The translations under genes were made by a program, and so were the position numbers. Below are positions 53,877-63,009 of a DNA stretch of 64,000 bases, one piece after another (positions within the stretch are counted from its first letter, which is position 1; each line of letters begins with the position of its first letter). Below the pieces are notes generated by a model. That model saw only the letters and a program-made list of their open reading frames with translations. It searched no databases and was not told the origin of the DNA. The stretch is from contig DAOPJM010000007.1 of assembly GCA_035399665.1 (NCBI GenBank), forward strand, positions 1-64,000. The letters run 5' to 3'. This DNA is from DAOPJM01 sp035399665. GTDB taxonomy: Bacteria; Bacillota; Clostridia; Christensenellales; CAG-138.

Positions 53877-55415
53877 TTGGAGAGTACAAAAGCTGTTCAA
53901 ATGATCGACATTACCAAGACCTTCGGAGAGGTGGTCGCAAACGACTCCGTATGTCTTGACATTGTTGAAGGAGAGATACTTTCACTTTTGGGCGAAAACG
54001 GAAGCGGTAAAACCACATTGATGAACATGCTGTCCGGCATTTATATGCCCGACAGCGGCCGAATACTGTTTCACGGCAAGGAGGTTTCCATAAAGTCGCC
54101 AAAGGACGCTTTCGACCTCGGAATCGGCATGATCCATCAGCATTTCAAGCTTGTGGACGTACTGTCCGCCGCCGAAAACATTGTCTTAGGTCTTAACGAG
54201 ACTCCGCTTGTTGACCTCAAGCACGTCAGAGCAAGAGTCAAAGAGATCTGCAATCGCTATGGCTTCGTCATCAACCCCGATAAAAAAGTTTACGATATGC
54301 CCGTTTCGGAAAAGCAGACCCTTGAGATAGTCAAGGTGCTGTATCGAGGTGCGGACATACTCATTTTGGATGAGCCGACAGCGGTTTTGACCCCTCAGGA
54401 GACCGCGAAGCTGTTCTCAGTCATGCGCAATATGCGCGAAAACGGCAAGTCCATCATTATCATTACGCATAAGCTGCACGAAGTCATGGAGATTTCCGAC
54501 CGTGTCGCGGTGCTTCGAAAGGGTAAATATATCGGCGATATCGCCACTTGTGCGACGAACCCCCAACAGCTCACCGACATGATGGTTGGGCATTCCGTTT
54601 CGCTGAACATCGACCGTCCCGATGTTGGGGAGCTTCGTGAGTGTCTGCGTGTGTCAGGTCTGACCGTTGTGGATAAGGACGGTGTAACGAAGCTTGACAA
54701 TGTGAGCTTCACCGCGAACGGCGGCGAAATCTTGGGTATCGCCGGCATATCCGGAAGCGGACAGAAGGAGCTTCTTGAGGCCGTAGCCGGTCTTCAGATT
54801 GTCAGGTCAGGCGGTATCCAATACACCGCAAGGGACGCTCAAAAGCCCATGGAGCTTGTCGGCATGAACGCTCAGGCCATAAAAGCCGCCGGCGTTGTGC
54901 TTGCGTTCGTTCCCGAGGACAGGCTTGGCATGGGTCTTGTCGGAAGTATGGACCTTTCCGACAACATGATGCTTAGGAGCTATTCCAAGGGAAAGGGACC
55001 GTTCGCAAGGAGGACACCTCCCAGGCACCTTGCCGAACAGGTCATTGAGGAGCTTGAGGTCGTTACCCCCGGCGTGTCAATTCCCGTTCGCCGTCTGTCG
55101 GGCGGCAACGTTCAGAAGATACTTGTGGGGCGCGAGCTTGCGCAGCACCCCTCGCTGCTCATGACCGCCTATGCTGTGCGCGGGCTTGATATCAATACCT
55201 CTTACGCCATCTACCGACTGATGAACGAGCAGAAGAAGACGGGAACCGCTGTGGTTTTTGTGGGTGAGGACTTGGATGTACTGCTTGAGCTGTGCGACAG
55301 AATACTTGTTCTGTGCGCCGGTAAGGTCAGCGGCATAGTGGACGGCAGAAACACGACAAAGGAAAAGGTCGGTCTCATGATGACCCGCCTTAGTGAGGAG
55401 GTCAAGAATGCGTAA
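53877..55415 (+). CDS. Nucleoside-type ABC transporter ATPase (two NBDs)
   Basis: The 512-residue protein has two ATP-binding domains as in RbsA/YufO (NupO). The first has Walker A GENGSGKTT and Walker B LILDEPTAV; the second starts with the degenerate GISGSGQKELLEAV and has signature LSGGNVQKILVGREL. Asymmetric sites are usual for this group. It powers the two permeases downstream. The start is TTG 53877 with GGAAAGG upstream. Confidence 0.9.
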   Translation: MESTKAVQMIDITKTFGEVVANDSVCLDIVEGEILSLLGENGSGKTTLMNMLSGIYMPDSGRILFHGKEVSIKSPKDAFDLGIGMIHQHFKLVDVLSAAENIVLGLNETPLVDLKHVRARVKEICNRYGFVINPDKKVYDMPVSEKQTLEIVKVLYRGADILILDEPTAVLTPQETAKLFSVMRNMRENGKSIIIITHKLHEVMEISDRVAVLRKGKYIGDIATCATNPQQLTDMMVGHSVSLNIDRPDVGELRECLRVSGLTVVDKDGVTKLDNVSFTANGGEILGIAGISGSGQKELLEAVAGLQIVRSGGIQYTARDAQKPMELVGMNAQAIKAAGVVLAFVPEDRLGMGLVGSMDLSDNMMLRSYSKGKGPFARRTPPRHLAEQVIEELEVVTPGVSIPVRRLSGGNVQKILVGRELAQHPSLLMTAYAVRGLDINTSYAIYRLMNEQKKTGTAVVFVGEDLDVLLELCDRILVLCAGKVSGIVDGRNTTKEKVGLMMTRLSEEVKNA

Positions 55416-56505
55416 GGACAGCAGCGAACCCCTTGTACGCATTTCCAAACGCGCAACAATAGCGCCGTGGAAGGCATGGCTGATACGCATAGCCGCGCTG
55501 TTTGCGGCTCTCGTTATATGCGCAGTCATAATCTACGCGATAACAAAGATGAACCCGCTAAAGGTCTACGGAACGATGTTTCAAGGCGCTTTCGGAACGA
55601 GTAAGCGTCTGTGGGTCACAATCCGTGACATAATGATGATGCAGTGTATCGCTATTGGTCTTGCGCCCGTGTTCAAGATGCGTTTCTGGAACATCGGCGC
55701 GGAGGGTCAGATTTTAGTCGGGGGCTGCGCCGCCGCCGCCTGCATGATCTACTTCCCCAACATTCCCCTGGGGCTGCTGCTTGCGCTTATGGCAATATCG
55801 AGCGCGGTCGCGGGCGCAATCTGGGGGCTTATACCCGCCATCTTCAAGGCGAAGTGGAATACCAACGAAACCCTATTCACCCTGATGATGAACTACGTCG
55901 CGATACAGCTCACAAGCTACTGCGTCGCACTGTGGGAAAACCCATACGGCTCCAACTCCGTCGGAATTATCAACCCCGTCAGCCATTCCGGATGGCTGCC
56001 CTCGGTGTTCGGTCAGGCATACACCCTTAACGTGGTGATAGTCCTGCTGCTTAGCCTTCTTATGTATGTGTATCTTCGGTACAGTAAGCAGGGCTTTGAA
56101 ATCGCCGTTGTTGGCGAGAGTGAGAACACCGCAAGGTACGCGGGCATAAACGTTGGCAAGGTCATCATACGCACCATGGCAATCTCCGGCGCGGTCTGCG
56201 GTATCGCGGGCTTCCTTGCCGTGTCGGGCGCAAGCCACACAATTTCTACGAGTACGGCGGGCGGCAAGGGCTTTACCGCCATAATCGTAGCTTGGATGGC
56301 CAAGTTCAACGCCTGGGTGATGCTGCTCATTTCAGCGCTCATCGTGTTCCTTGAGAGGGGCGCGGTAGAGATAGCGTCAGCCTACAATCTGTCGAACCAC
56401 GTCTCCGAAATGATAACAGGCATTATCCTGTTTTTCCTCATCGGGAGCGAGTTCTTCATTAACTACAATGTCAAATTCCGCGGTGCGGCAAGGAGGGCTG
56501 AATAA
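55408..56505 (+). CDS. Nucleoside ABC transporter permease (NupP/YufP-like)
   Basis: This 365-residue BPD_transp_2 permease has about nine helices, with FWNIGAEGQILVGG and the EAA-like loop GESENTARYAGINVGKV. ATG 55408 has AGGAGG six bases before it and overlaps the ATPase end by eight bases; the GTG at 55393 is less likely. It pairs with the next permease. Confidence 0.9.
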   Translation: MRKDSSEPLVRISKRATIAPWKAWLIRIAALFAALVICAVIIYAITKMNPLKVYGTMFQGAFGTSKRLWVTIRDIMMMQCIAIGLAPVFKMRFWNIGAEGQILVGGCAAAACMIYFPNIPLGLLLALMAISSAVAGAIWGLIPAIFKAKWNTNETLFTLMMNYVAIQLTSYCVALWENPYGSNSVGIINPVSHSGWLPSVFGQAYTLNVVIVLLLSLLMYVYLRYSKQGFEIAVVGESENTARYAGINVGKVIIRTMAISGAVCGIAGFLAVSGASHTISTSTAGGKGFTAIIVAWMAKFNAWVMLLISALIVFLERGAVEIASAYNLSNHVSEMITGIILFFLIGSEFFINYNVKFRGAARRAE

Positions 56506-57488
56506 TGAACGGACTTATATCCCTTTTGCAGGCTGCCATCGTCTTTGGCACGGTCATCATGTTCGGCGCGGTGGGTGAAATTATCACCGAGAAATCGGGC
56601 AATCTGAACCTCGGCGTTCCCGGTATCATGTACCTGGGCGGCATAGCCGGGCTTATCGGGGTGTTCCTCTATGAGTCCTCGACCGCGACCCCCATACCCG
56701 TACTGGGCGTTATCATTGGCTTGCTGTGCGCCTTTGCGGCCTCGGTCTTGGGCGGGCTTATCTACTCGCTGCTCACCATTACCCTAAGGGCGAATCAGAA
56801 CGTCACAGGTCTCACCCTGACCATATTCGGCACGGGCTTTGCCAACTTCTTCGGCGGCTCGCTGAACAAGCTTGCGGGCGGCGTCGGTCAGATTTCCGTG
56901 GCCGTGACCTCGAGCGCATTCCGCGCAAGCATTCCGGGCCTCGCAAGGCTGCCCTATGCAGGAAGTCTCCTGTTCTCATACGGCTTTATGGTCTACCTTG
57001 CCATAGTTGTGGCGGTGCTTGTCTCATGGTTCATCACCCGCACAAGCCTCGGCCTCAACCTTCGCGCCGTCGGCGAAAACCCCGCTACGGCCGACGCCGC
57101 TGGCATAAACGTCACCGCCTACCGCTACATCGCAACCTGTCTGGGCGCGGGCATTTCAGGCATGGGCGGTCTGTACTATGTCATGGACTACACTAAAGGC
57201 ACATGGGCAAACGACGGCGGCATAGCCACCTTGGGCTGGCTTGCTGTCGCGCTGGTCATTTTCGCCACTTGGAAGCCCGTCAGAGCCATCTGGGGTTCAT
57301 TTCTCTTTGGCGTACTATTTTGGCTGTACTTCTATGTACCCGGTCTTACAAGGAGTTCGCAGGAGCTGTTTAAGATGCTCCCCTACATCGTAACCATACT
57401 GGTTCTCATCTTTGTCTCATTGCAGCGCAAGCGCGAGAATCAGCCCCCCGCCGCTCTTGGTCTACCCTACTTCAGAGAGGAACGATAA
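56505..57488 (+). CDS. Nucleoside ABC transporter permease (NupQ/YufQ-like)
   Basis: The 327-residue second permease has the GEIITEKSGNLNLGVPG N-terminal signature and the coupling loop RAVGENPATADAAGINV. Its ATG overlaps the first permease stop by one base. The complete set binding protein-ATPase-permease-permease resembles the B. subtilis guanosine importer NupNOPQ. A terminator follows. Confidence 0.9.
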   Translation: MNGLISLLQAAIVFGTVIMFGAVGEIITEKSGNLNLGVPGIMYLGGIAGLIGVFLYESSTATPIPVLGVIIGLLCAFAASVLGGLIYSLLTITLRANQNVTGLTLTIFGTGFANFFGGSLNKLAGGVGQISVAVTSSAFRASIPGLARLPYAGSLLFSYGFMVYLAIVVAVLVSWFITRTSLGLNLRAVGENPATADAAGINVTAYRYIATCLGAGISGMGGLYYVMDYTKGTWANDGGIATLGWLAVALVIFATWKPVRAIWGSFLFGVLFWLYFYVPGLTRSSQELFKMLPYIVTILVLIFVSLQRKRENQPPAALGLPYFREER

Positions 57489-57510
57489 TCGCGGCATGGC
57501 AATCCATATT

Positions 57511-57543
57511 GGAGCGGTGATCATTCGCCGCTCCTTTCTTTTA
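57511..57543 (+). terminator. Terminator of the nucleoside transporter operon
   Basis: GGAGCGG / CCGCTCC stem followed by TTTCTTTT. Confidence 0.85.
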
Positions 57544-57586
57544 CCTCAAATAACAGTGGCTTAACCGTGAAAAGCGACCGTGGGAA

Positions 57587-57615
57587 TTGACAAAGACCTT
57601 GGTAATTGGTATCAT
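57587..57615 (+). promoter_or_regulatory. Promoter of the RCC1-repeat gene
   Basis: TTGACA, a 17-base spacer and TATCAT, with an extended TGG before the -10. GGAGGG lies before the ATG. Confidence 0.85.
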
Positions 57616-57641
57616 ATAGGAAATCGATTCTCGGAGGGATT

Positions 57642-59360
57642 ATGAAAGCTTTCCGCTTGCGCGCCATCGTTGCGCTGCTCCTTTGCTCCTGCTTGCTCTT
57701 GGGGTTTGTCGGGTGTTCGGATTCACTCACCATTTCGCAGGCCAAGTCCATGCTGGGCGTTATTGACGCCGGCAAGTACCACACGGTGGGCATAACCCAA
57801 GACGGCTCCGCGCTTGCCGTAGGCTTCAACAGCGATGGGCAATGCAATGTGTCCGATTGGACGAACCTCGTATTCATCGCGGCGGGTGACGAATTTACAC
57901 TCGGCGTCAAGTCTGATGGGAGCGTTCTTGCTGTCGGCAACAACTCCGACGGACAGTGCAACATCAAGGAGTTGAAGAACATCAAGTCGGTCGCGGCTGG
58001 CAAGTATCACTCTCTTGCCGTGTCCAAGGATGGTATTGCCTATGCTTCCGGCTATAATTCCGACGGACAGCTTGGCGTTTCGTCTTGGAGCGGCATTACG
58101 GCGGTGGCGGCGGGCGCTTACCACAGCGTAGGCTTGAAATCCGACGGCACGGTCGTTGCCTGCGGGTGGAATGAGTACGGACAGACAGACGTCTCCGAAT
58201 GGATCAACGTCGTTGCAATTGCCTGCGGCGATGATTTCACGGTTGGATTGAAGGCCAACGGTACGGTCGTTGCCTGCGGCAAGAACACGAGCGGTCAATG
58301 CGACACCTCCGATTGGCGTGACGTTGTGGCCGTTGCCTGCGGCAGTACCTACACCCTCGCTCTCCTTGATAACGGCACGGTCGTTTCCTGCGGCAGCAAC
58401 GACAAGGGGCAGTGCGAAACCTCGTCGTGGCGTAATGTCGCGGCGATAGCGGCGGGCGACAGGCACAGCGCGGCCGTACAGCGCGACGGAAGCGTCCTTG
58501 TCTGCGGAAGCGATGATTCCGAAAGGCTTGACGTCACCGATTGGAAGGATATCACCGCCATTTCCGCCGGCTTTAACCACACCCTGGGACTGACTTTACG
58601 CGGCAAGGTAGTGGCCTGCGGCAGCAACGAGTACGGTCAACTTGATGTTGGCAAGTGGAAGAATGTCAGCGCGATAGCGGCCGGCTATTGGCACAGCGTG
58701 GCTCTGCTTGAGGATGGAACGCTCGAAGCCTGCGGCAGCGACGCGGAGGGACAGCTTGGCGTTGAGTACTGGACGGGCTGCACGGCCATCGCGGCCGGCA
58801 CGGAACACACCATTGCGCTCAGCGCGGACGGCATGGTCAGAGCCGTAGGTTACAACGATTACAAGCAATGCGACGTTTCGGATTGGAAGGGTGTGCGCTC
58901 GATCTTCGCGGGCTGGGACTACACCGTGGCGATACTCGACAACACCCTTGTTGTCGCTACCGGTTTTGATGAGTTCAATCAATGCTCCGTGGCGAATTGG
59001 TCGAAGATTCAAGAGGTCGCCTGCGGACTGCATCACACTCTTGGACTGTTAACTGACGGCACTGTCGTGTTCTGCGGCATTAACCGCAACGGCGAAGGTG
59101 ATATTGGCGACTGGCAAGGCATTACTTCCATCGCGGTAGGCAGCACGCACTCCGTGGGTCTGAAGGCTGACGGAACTGTGGTCGCAGTTGGCGACAACAG
59201 CTACAATCAATGCGACGTCTCGGACTGGACCGACATAGTCGCAATTGCCTGCGGTTACTGGCACACCGTGGGATTGAAATCCGATGGCACGGTGGTCGCC
59301 TGCGGAGACTACAACTTCGGCCAGTTCGACATCGACAGCTGGCAGCTCAAGGGTCTGTAA
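57642..59360 (+). CDS. RCC1-repeat lipoprotein with 14 repeats
   Basis: The 572-residue protein has a signal peptide with a possible lipobox (LLLGFVGC, Cys26) and then only tandem RCC1/BLIP-II-like repeats from about residue 36 to the end. I count 14 repeats of 38-39 residues with consensus I-x-A-I-A-x-G-x-x-H-T-x-G-L-x-x-D-G-T-V-V-A-x-G plus a GQCDVSDW end. Fourteen fits two seven-bladed propellers. It should be anchored outside the cell. ATG 57642 is chosen because of GGAGGG. No ligand is known. Confidence 0.85.
   Translation: MKAFRLRAIVALLLCSCLLLGFVGCSDSLTISQAKSMLGVIDAGKYHTVGITQDGSALAVGFNSDGQCNVSDWTNLVFIAAGDEFTLGVKSDGSVLAVGNNSDGQCNIKELKNIKSVAAGKYHSLAVSKDGIAYASGYNSDGQLGVSSWSGITAVAAGAYHSVGLKSDGTVVACGWNEYGQTDVSEWINVVAIACGDDFTVGLKANGTVVACGKNTSGQCDTSDWRDVVAVACGSTYTLALLDNGTVVSCGSNDKGQCETSSWRNVAAIAAGDRHSAAVQRDGSVLVCGSDDSERLDVTDWKDITAISAGFNHTLGLTLRGKVVACGSNEYGQLDVGKWKNVSAIAAGYWHSVALLEDGTLEACGSDAEGQLGVEYWTGCTAIAAGTEHTIALSADGMVRAVGYNDYKQCDVSDWKGVRSIFAGWDYTVAILDNTLVVATGFDEFNQCSVANWSKIQEVACGLHHTLGLLTDGTVVFCGINRNGEGDIGDWQGITSIAVGSTHSVGLKADGTVVAVGDNSYNQCDVSDWTDIVAIACGYWHTVGLKSDGTVVACGDYNFGQFDIDSWQLKGL
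57747..59360 (+). repeat. Tandem coding repeat, 14 units of about 115 bases
   Basis: Each unit encodes one RCC1 blade of 38-39 residues. Units differ clearly in sequence, most strongly at exposed-looking positions, so they are not recent duplications. The repeats also keep a spurious antisense frame open. Confidence 0.8.
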
Positions 59361-59387
59361 GAATTCTGATAATCATTGACAGCTATT

Positions 59388-59420
59388 AAAAGAGGGCGGA
59401 TTCTTTCCGTCCTCTTTTGT
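59388..59420. terminator. Bidirectional terminator
   Basis: AAAAGAGG-CGGA / TCCG-CCTCTTTT stem serves both the RCC1 gene (plus) and the DUF1540 gene (minus), with A/T runs on both sides. Confidence 0.8.
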
Positions 59421-59437
59421 ATGAACTTCAGTCTTGT

Positions 59438-59614
59438 TCAGTCGTCCATCTTATGGGTGTAGGAACCGCAAAGGCTTTCGTTGGCCTCTCCGGAGTTACA
59501 GTTGCACGCGGGGCGAACCTCGATGCGGTTGAGATCACAGTCGGTGCCGCGGCAGTTGTACTTACAGCTCGTCACTTGGCATCCTACCGTCTGCTTACCG
59601 CTCTTGCTGTCCAT
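59438..59614 (-). CDS. DUF1540 small cysteine-rich protein
   Basis: An ATG at 59614 with AAAGGAGGACG upstream opens a 58-codon frame. The product has the DUF1540 pattern: VGCQVTSCKYNCRG, then CDLNRIEV, and further cysteines to give eight in all (GCQV, SCKY, NCRG, DCDL, ACNCN, LCGS). DUF1540 proteins are probably small metal-binding or disulfide-rich factors of Clostridia and Bacilli, of unknown function. It follows rarA by 58 bases and may share its transcript. Confidence 0.85.
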   Translation of the reverse strand: MDSKSGKQTVGCQVTSCKYNCRGTDCDLNRIEVRPACNCNSGEANESLCGSYTHKMDD

Positions 59615-59672
59615 TATGCGTCCTCCTTTTCCATGGAATAACGCTATTATGCGCCGAGCGTCAAGCTTTTAT

Positions 59673-60983
59673 TCATTCCTGTTTGTCGCGTATCTCGTGA
59701 TTTTGCTTGATTTTTGCTTCCTGTCCCATCTCGGACGGGAGGTAATACTTCTTGCCTACAAGCTCTGTCGGCATATACTGCTGCCTGACCCAATGTCCGG
59801 GGTAATCATGCGGATACTTGTAATCCACACAATGTCCGAGCTTCTCTGCGCCCTTGTATGAGGCGTCACGCAGATGAATCGGCACCGGCTCGCTAATTCC
59901 GCCCTTTTCCGTGTCCGAGAAAACTCCGTCAAGTGCCATAACCACGCTGTTGGACTTCGGGGATTCACAGATGTAGATTATCGCCTGTGACAAAGAGAGC
60001 CGTGCCTCCGGCATGCCGATAAGCTCAAGCGCCTGCGCCGCCGCAACCGCCTGCTGCATCGCCATCGGGTTGGCAAGTCCCACATCCTCACTCGCATGGG
60101 CAATTAGCCGTCTTGCGATTATCCTTGGATCACAGCCCGCGTATATGAGCCTTGCGAACCAGCTCAGCGCGGCGTCGGCGTCGCCGCCCCTTAAGCTCTT
60201 GCAGAACGCGGAAAGCATATCGTAGAAAAGCTGATCATCCAATGCTACAACCTTGCGCTGCCCGGACTCGGCGGCGACCTCGGCGGTTATGTGCGTTACG
60301 CCGTCAGTCTCGGGCGTGGTCAAAACAGCAAGCTCCAACGCGTTCAACGCGTTTCTGCAATCTCCGTTGGAAAGGTTGACAAGTATGTCCATCGCGGACT
60401 CATCGACAACGATGTTTCGCTTGCCGTAGCCGCGCTCCTCATCATGCAGCGCGTTAGTTATGGCTTTTCTTATGTCCTCAGTCTTTAGGGGGTAGAACTG
60501 AAAGAGACGGCATCTGCTGACAACGGCGCCCGTCATAGACACCATGGGGTTTTCAGTAGTCGAGCCTATGAACCTTATCGTACCGTTCTCAAGGGCCGGC
60601 AAAAGGCTGTCGCTCTGCGCCTTTGACCACCTGTGACATTCGTCAAGCAGAAGGTATGTGGGCTTGTTGAACATCCTAAGGTCATCGGAAGCCTTGGCGA
60701 CTATGGCGCGAAGCTCCTTAACTCCCGCGCTTACGGCGTTGATTTTCACGAAGTTGGCGCCCGTGCTCATAGCGATTATGTTGGCAAGCGTCGTCTTCCC
60801 CGTCCCCGGTGGGCCGAAGAAGATGGAAGATTGCAGGCTGTCCGTCATTATGGCGCGCCGTAGAAGCCGCCCCTTGCCTACAATATGCTCCTGCCCTACA
60901 AACTCGTCCAAGGTTCTTGGACGCATCCTGTCCGCAAGCGGATTTTTAGCCGAAATATCGCTGTCAAACAAATCTTTTTTCAT
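59673..60983 (-). CDS. rarA: Replication-associated recombination ATPase RarA (MgsA)
   Basis: The 436-residue AAA+ ATPase has Walker A FGPPGTGKT (56-64), Walker B LLLDECHRW (Asp114, Glu115), sensor 1 GSTTENP and the C-terminal tetramerisation domain. RarA acts at stalled replication forks. ATG 60983 is the start, because MKKDLFD begins the conserved region and a -10 element ends seven to eight bases before it; upstream in-frame codons lie in the promoter. No ribosome-binding site is present, as expected for a leaderless mRNA. Confidence 0.93.
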   Translation of the reverse strand: MKKDLFDSDISAKNPLADRMRPRTLDEFVGQEHIVGKGRLLRRAIMTDSLQSSIFFGPPGTGKTTLANIIAMSTGANFVKINAVSAGVKELRAIVAKASDDLRMFNKPTYLLLDECHRWSKAQSDSLLPALENGTIRFIGSTTENPMVSMTGAVVSRCRLFQFYPLKTEDIRKAITNALHDEERGYGKRNIVVDESAMDILVNLSNGDCRNALNALELAVLTTPETDGVTHITAEVAAESGQRKVVALDDQLFYDMLSAFCKSLRGGDADAALSWFARLIYAGCDPRIIARRLIAHASEDVGLANPMAMQQAVAAAQALELIGMPEARLSLSQAIIYICESPKSNSVVMALDGVFSDTEKGGISEPVPIHLRDASYKGAEKLGHCVDYKYPHDYPGHWVRQQYMPTELVGKKYYLPSEMGQEAKIKQNHEIRDKQE

Positions 60984-60990
60984 GTTTTTT

Positions 60991-60999
60991 ATTGTAGCA
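60991..60999 (-). promoter_or_regulatory. Extended -10 promoter of rarA, leaderless
   Basis: On the minus strand TGCTACAAT, ending at 60991. Expected +1 is 60984 or 60983, i.e. at the ATG. The -35 is poor. Confidence 0.65.
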
Positions 61000-61002
61000 T
61001 AC

Positions 61003-61031
61003 TTGCGCACAAAAGAAAAGTAGTGTATAAT
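61003..61031 (+). promoter_or_regulatory. typA promoter
   Basis: TTGCGC, a 17-base spacer and TATAAT; it overlaps the divergent rarA promoter region. Confidence 0.7.
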
Positions 61032-61076
61032 TGAAAAGTTTTTGAAACGAACTTTATTTATGGAACGGACAGGAAA

Positions 61077-62912
61077 ATGAACATTAGAAACGTTGCTATT
61101 ATCGCTCACGTCGATCACGGCAAGACAACCTTGGTCGATCAGCTCCTAAAGGACGCAGGCGTACTGCGCCGCAGTGAAGTCGGCGTAGACCGCATCATGG
61201 ACTCCAACGACTTAGAGCGGGAGCGAGGCATTACCATACTCTCCAAGAACACCGCCGTGCAGTACGGCGACACGCGAATCAACATCGTTGACACTCCGGG
61301 ACACGCCGATTTCGGCGGTGAGGTCGAGCGCATTCTTCAGATGGTGGATGGCGTACTGCTGTTGATTGACGCCTTTGAAGGCTGTATGCCGCAAACGCGC
61401 TTTGTTTTGCGCAAGGCTCTTGAGCTGAACAAGATCCCCATAGTCGTTGTCAACAAGGTAGATCGTCCCGACGCGAGACCTGACGAGGTCGTAGATGAAG
61501 CGCTGGAGCTTTTCATCGAGCTTGGAGCTTCCGCCGATCAGCTTGACTTCCCCATCGTCTACGCCTCCGCACGCGATGGCAGAAGCGGGTTCTCCCCTGA
61601 CAAGCTTGAAAACAGCATGAAGCCGCTGTTTGACACCATAGTCAAGACAATCCCGCAGCCCGCGTCCGACTATGACGCGCCCTTGCAGATACTGTTCTCA
61701 ACCTTCGACTATGATGAGTATGTCGGCAAGCTCGGTATCGGCAGGATTGAGCGCGGCACGGCCAGTAAGGGTCAGCCGATAGTCCTCTGCGGCGGTACGA
61801 ACAACAAGCTTAGAAACACCAAGATTACCCGTCTTTACAACTTCGAGGGCTTACAGCGTCAAGAGGTCGAAGTGGCTTACGCAGGCGACATAGTATGCGT
61901 CGCAGGCGTGGACGAGCTGAACGTAGGCGACACCGCCTGTGATCCGCTGTGCGTCGAGCCAATGCCCTTTGTGTCCATCGATGAGCCGACCGTATCCATG
62001 CTGTTCATGGTCAATGACAGCCCATTCGCGGGTCAGGAAGGCAAATATGTGACAAGCCGCAACCTGCGTGATCGCCTCTTTAAGGAGGTTCAGACGAACG
62101 TTTCCATGCGCATTGAGGAGACAGGCGCCACCGACACCTTCAGGGTCAGCGGACGAGGCGAGCTGCATCTTTCCATACTGATTGAAACCATGCGCAGAGA
62201 GGGCTTTGAATTTGCAGTATCCCGTCCCAAGGTTATCATGAAAAAGAACGCCGAGGGACAGCTTTTGGAGCCTGTCGAGGAACTGACCATTGACGTTCCT
62301 TCCGAGTACACGGGCGCTATCATGGAAAAGTTAGGGCGCCGCAAGGCCGAAATGACCGACATGACGCCGCAGGGCGAAAGCAGTATGCGCTTGAAATTCC
62401 TCATTCCCGCAAGAGGTTTGATGGGCTATCGAAGCGAGCTAATGACCGACACACGCGGCAACGGCGTCATGAATCACATCTTCGACAGCTATCAGCCCTA
62501 CAAGGGCTTCATCAGTGAGCGCAAGACCGGCAGCCTCGTGGCTCACGAGACGGGCGACACCTCCAGCTACGGTCTGTTCAATACTCAGGACAGGGGCAGA
62601 ATGTTTGTTGGCCCCGGCATACCCGTATATGAGGGTGAGATTGTGGGCGAATGCAGCCGCGCTGAGGACATAGTCGTCAACGTCTGTAAGAAGAAGCACA
62701 TCACCAACATGCGCGCTTCCGGTTCGGACGAGGCCTTGAGGCTCACCCCCTACACCACCTTCACGCTTGAGCAGTGCCTTGAGTTCATCGCTGACGACGA
62801 GCTTGTCGAGGTCACCCCAAAGAGCATCCGTATGCGCAAGCGCATACTCCACAAGGAGCAGCGCATGAAGCTTGCGGCGAAGGTCAATATCGAACAGCCC
62901 GATTCGCTGTAA
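61077..62912 (+). CDS. typA: Ribosome-associated GTPase TypA/BipA
   Basis: The 611-residue translational GTPase has AHVDHGKTT (G1), RGITI (G2), DTPGHADF with the catalytic His (G3) and NKVDRPDA (G4), then the EF-G-like domains and the BipA-specific C-terminal domain. It aids 50S assembly, mostly in stress or cold. AGGAAA precedes the ATG. Divergent from rarA. Confidence 0.96.
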   Translation: MNIRNVAIIAHVDHGKTTLVDQLLKDAGVLRRSEVGVDRIMDSNDLERERGITILSKNTAVQYGDTRINIVDTPGHADFGGEVERILQMVDGVLLLIDAFEGCMPQTRFVLRKALELNKIPIVVVNKVDRPDARPDEVVDEALELFIELGASADQLDFPIVYASARDGRSGFSPDKLENSMKPLFDTIVKTIPQPASDYDAPLQILFSTFDYDEYVGKLGIGRIERGTASKGQPIVLCGGTNNKLRNTKITRLYNFEGLQRQEVEVAYAGDIVCVAGVDELNVGDTACDPLCVEPMPFVSIDEPTVSMLFMVNDSPFAGQEGKYVTSRNLRDRLFKEVQTNVSMRIEETGATDTFRVSGRGELHLSILIETMRREGFEFAVSRPKVIMKKNAEGQLLEPVEELTIDVPSEYTGAIMEKLGRRKAEMTDMTPQGESSMRLKFLIPARGLMGYRSELMTDTRGNGVMNHIFDSYQPYKGFISERKTGSLVAHETGDTSSYGLFNTQDRGRMFVGPGIPVYEGEIVGECSRAEDIVVNVCKKKHITNMRASGSDEALRLTPYTTFTLEQCLEFIADDELVEVTPKSIRMRKRILHKEQRMKLAAKVNIEQPDSL

Positions 62913-62931
62913 TTGTAATTACTGATGAACT

Positions 62932-62964
62932 AAAGCCCCGAGACGCTGAGCGCTTCGGGGCTTT
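62932..62964. terminator. Bidirectional terminator between typA and the WYL gene
   Basis: Perfect AAAGCCCCGA / TCGGGGCTTT stem with an inner GCG/CGC, with A/T flanks on both sides, between convergent genes. Confidence 0.85.
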
Positions 62965-63009
62965 GTCATATCTGTCGGGGGTCGCGGCAGGCAGAGTGTG
63001 GCTTTCTTT

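Noticed and set aside
57723..58580. Long antisense ORF under the RCC1 repeats
   Set aside because: It mirrors the repeat periodicity of the real gene; it is a product of repeated codon patterns on the other strand.
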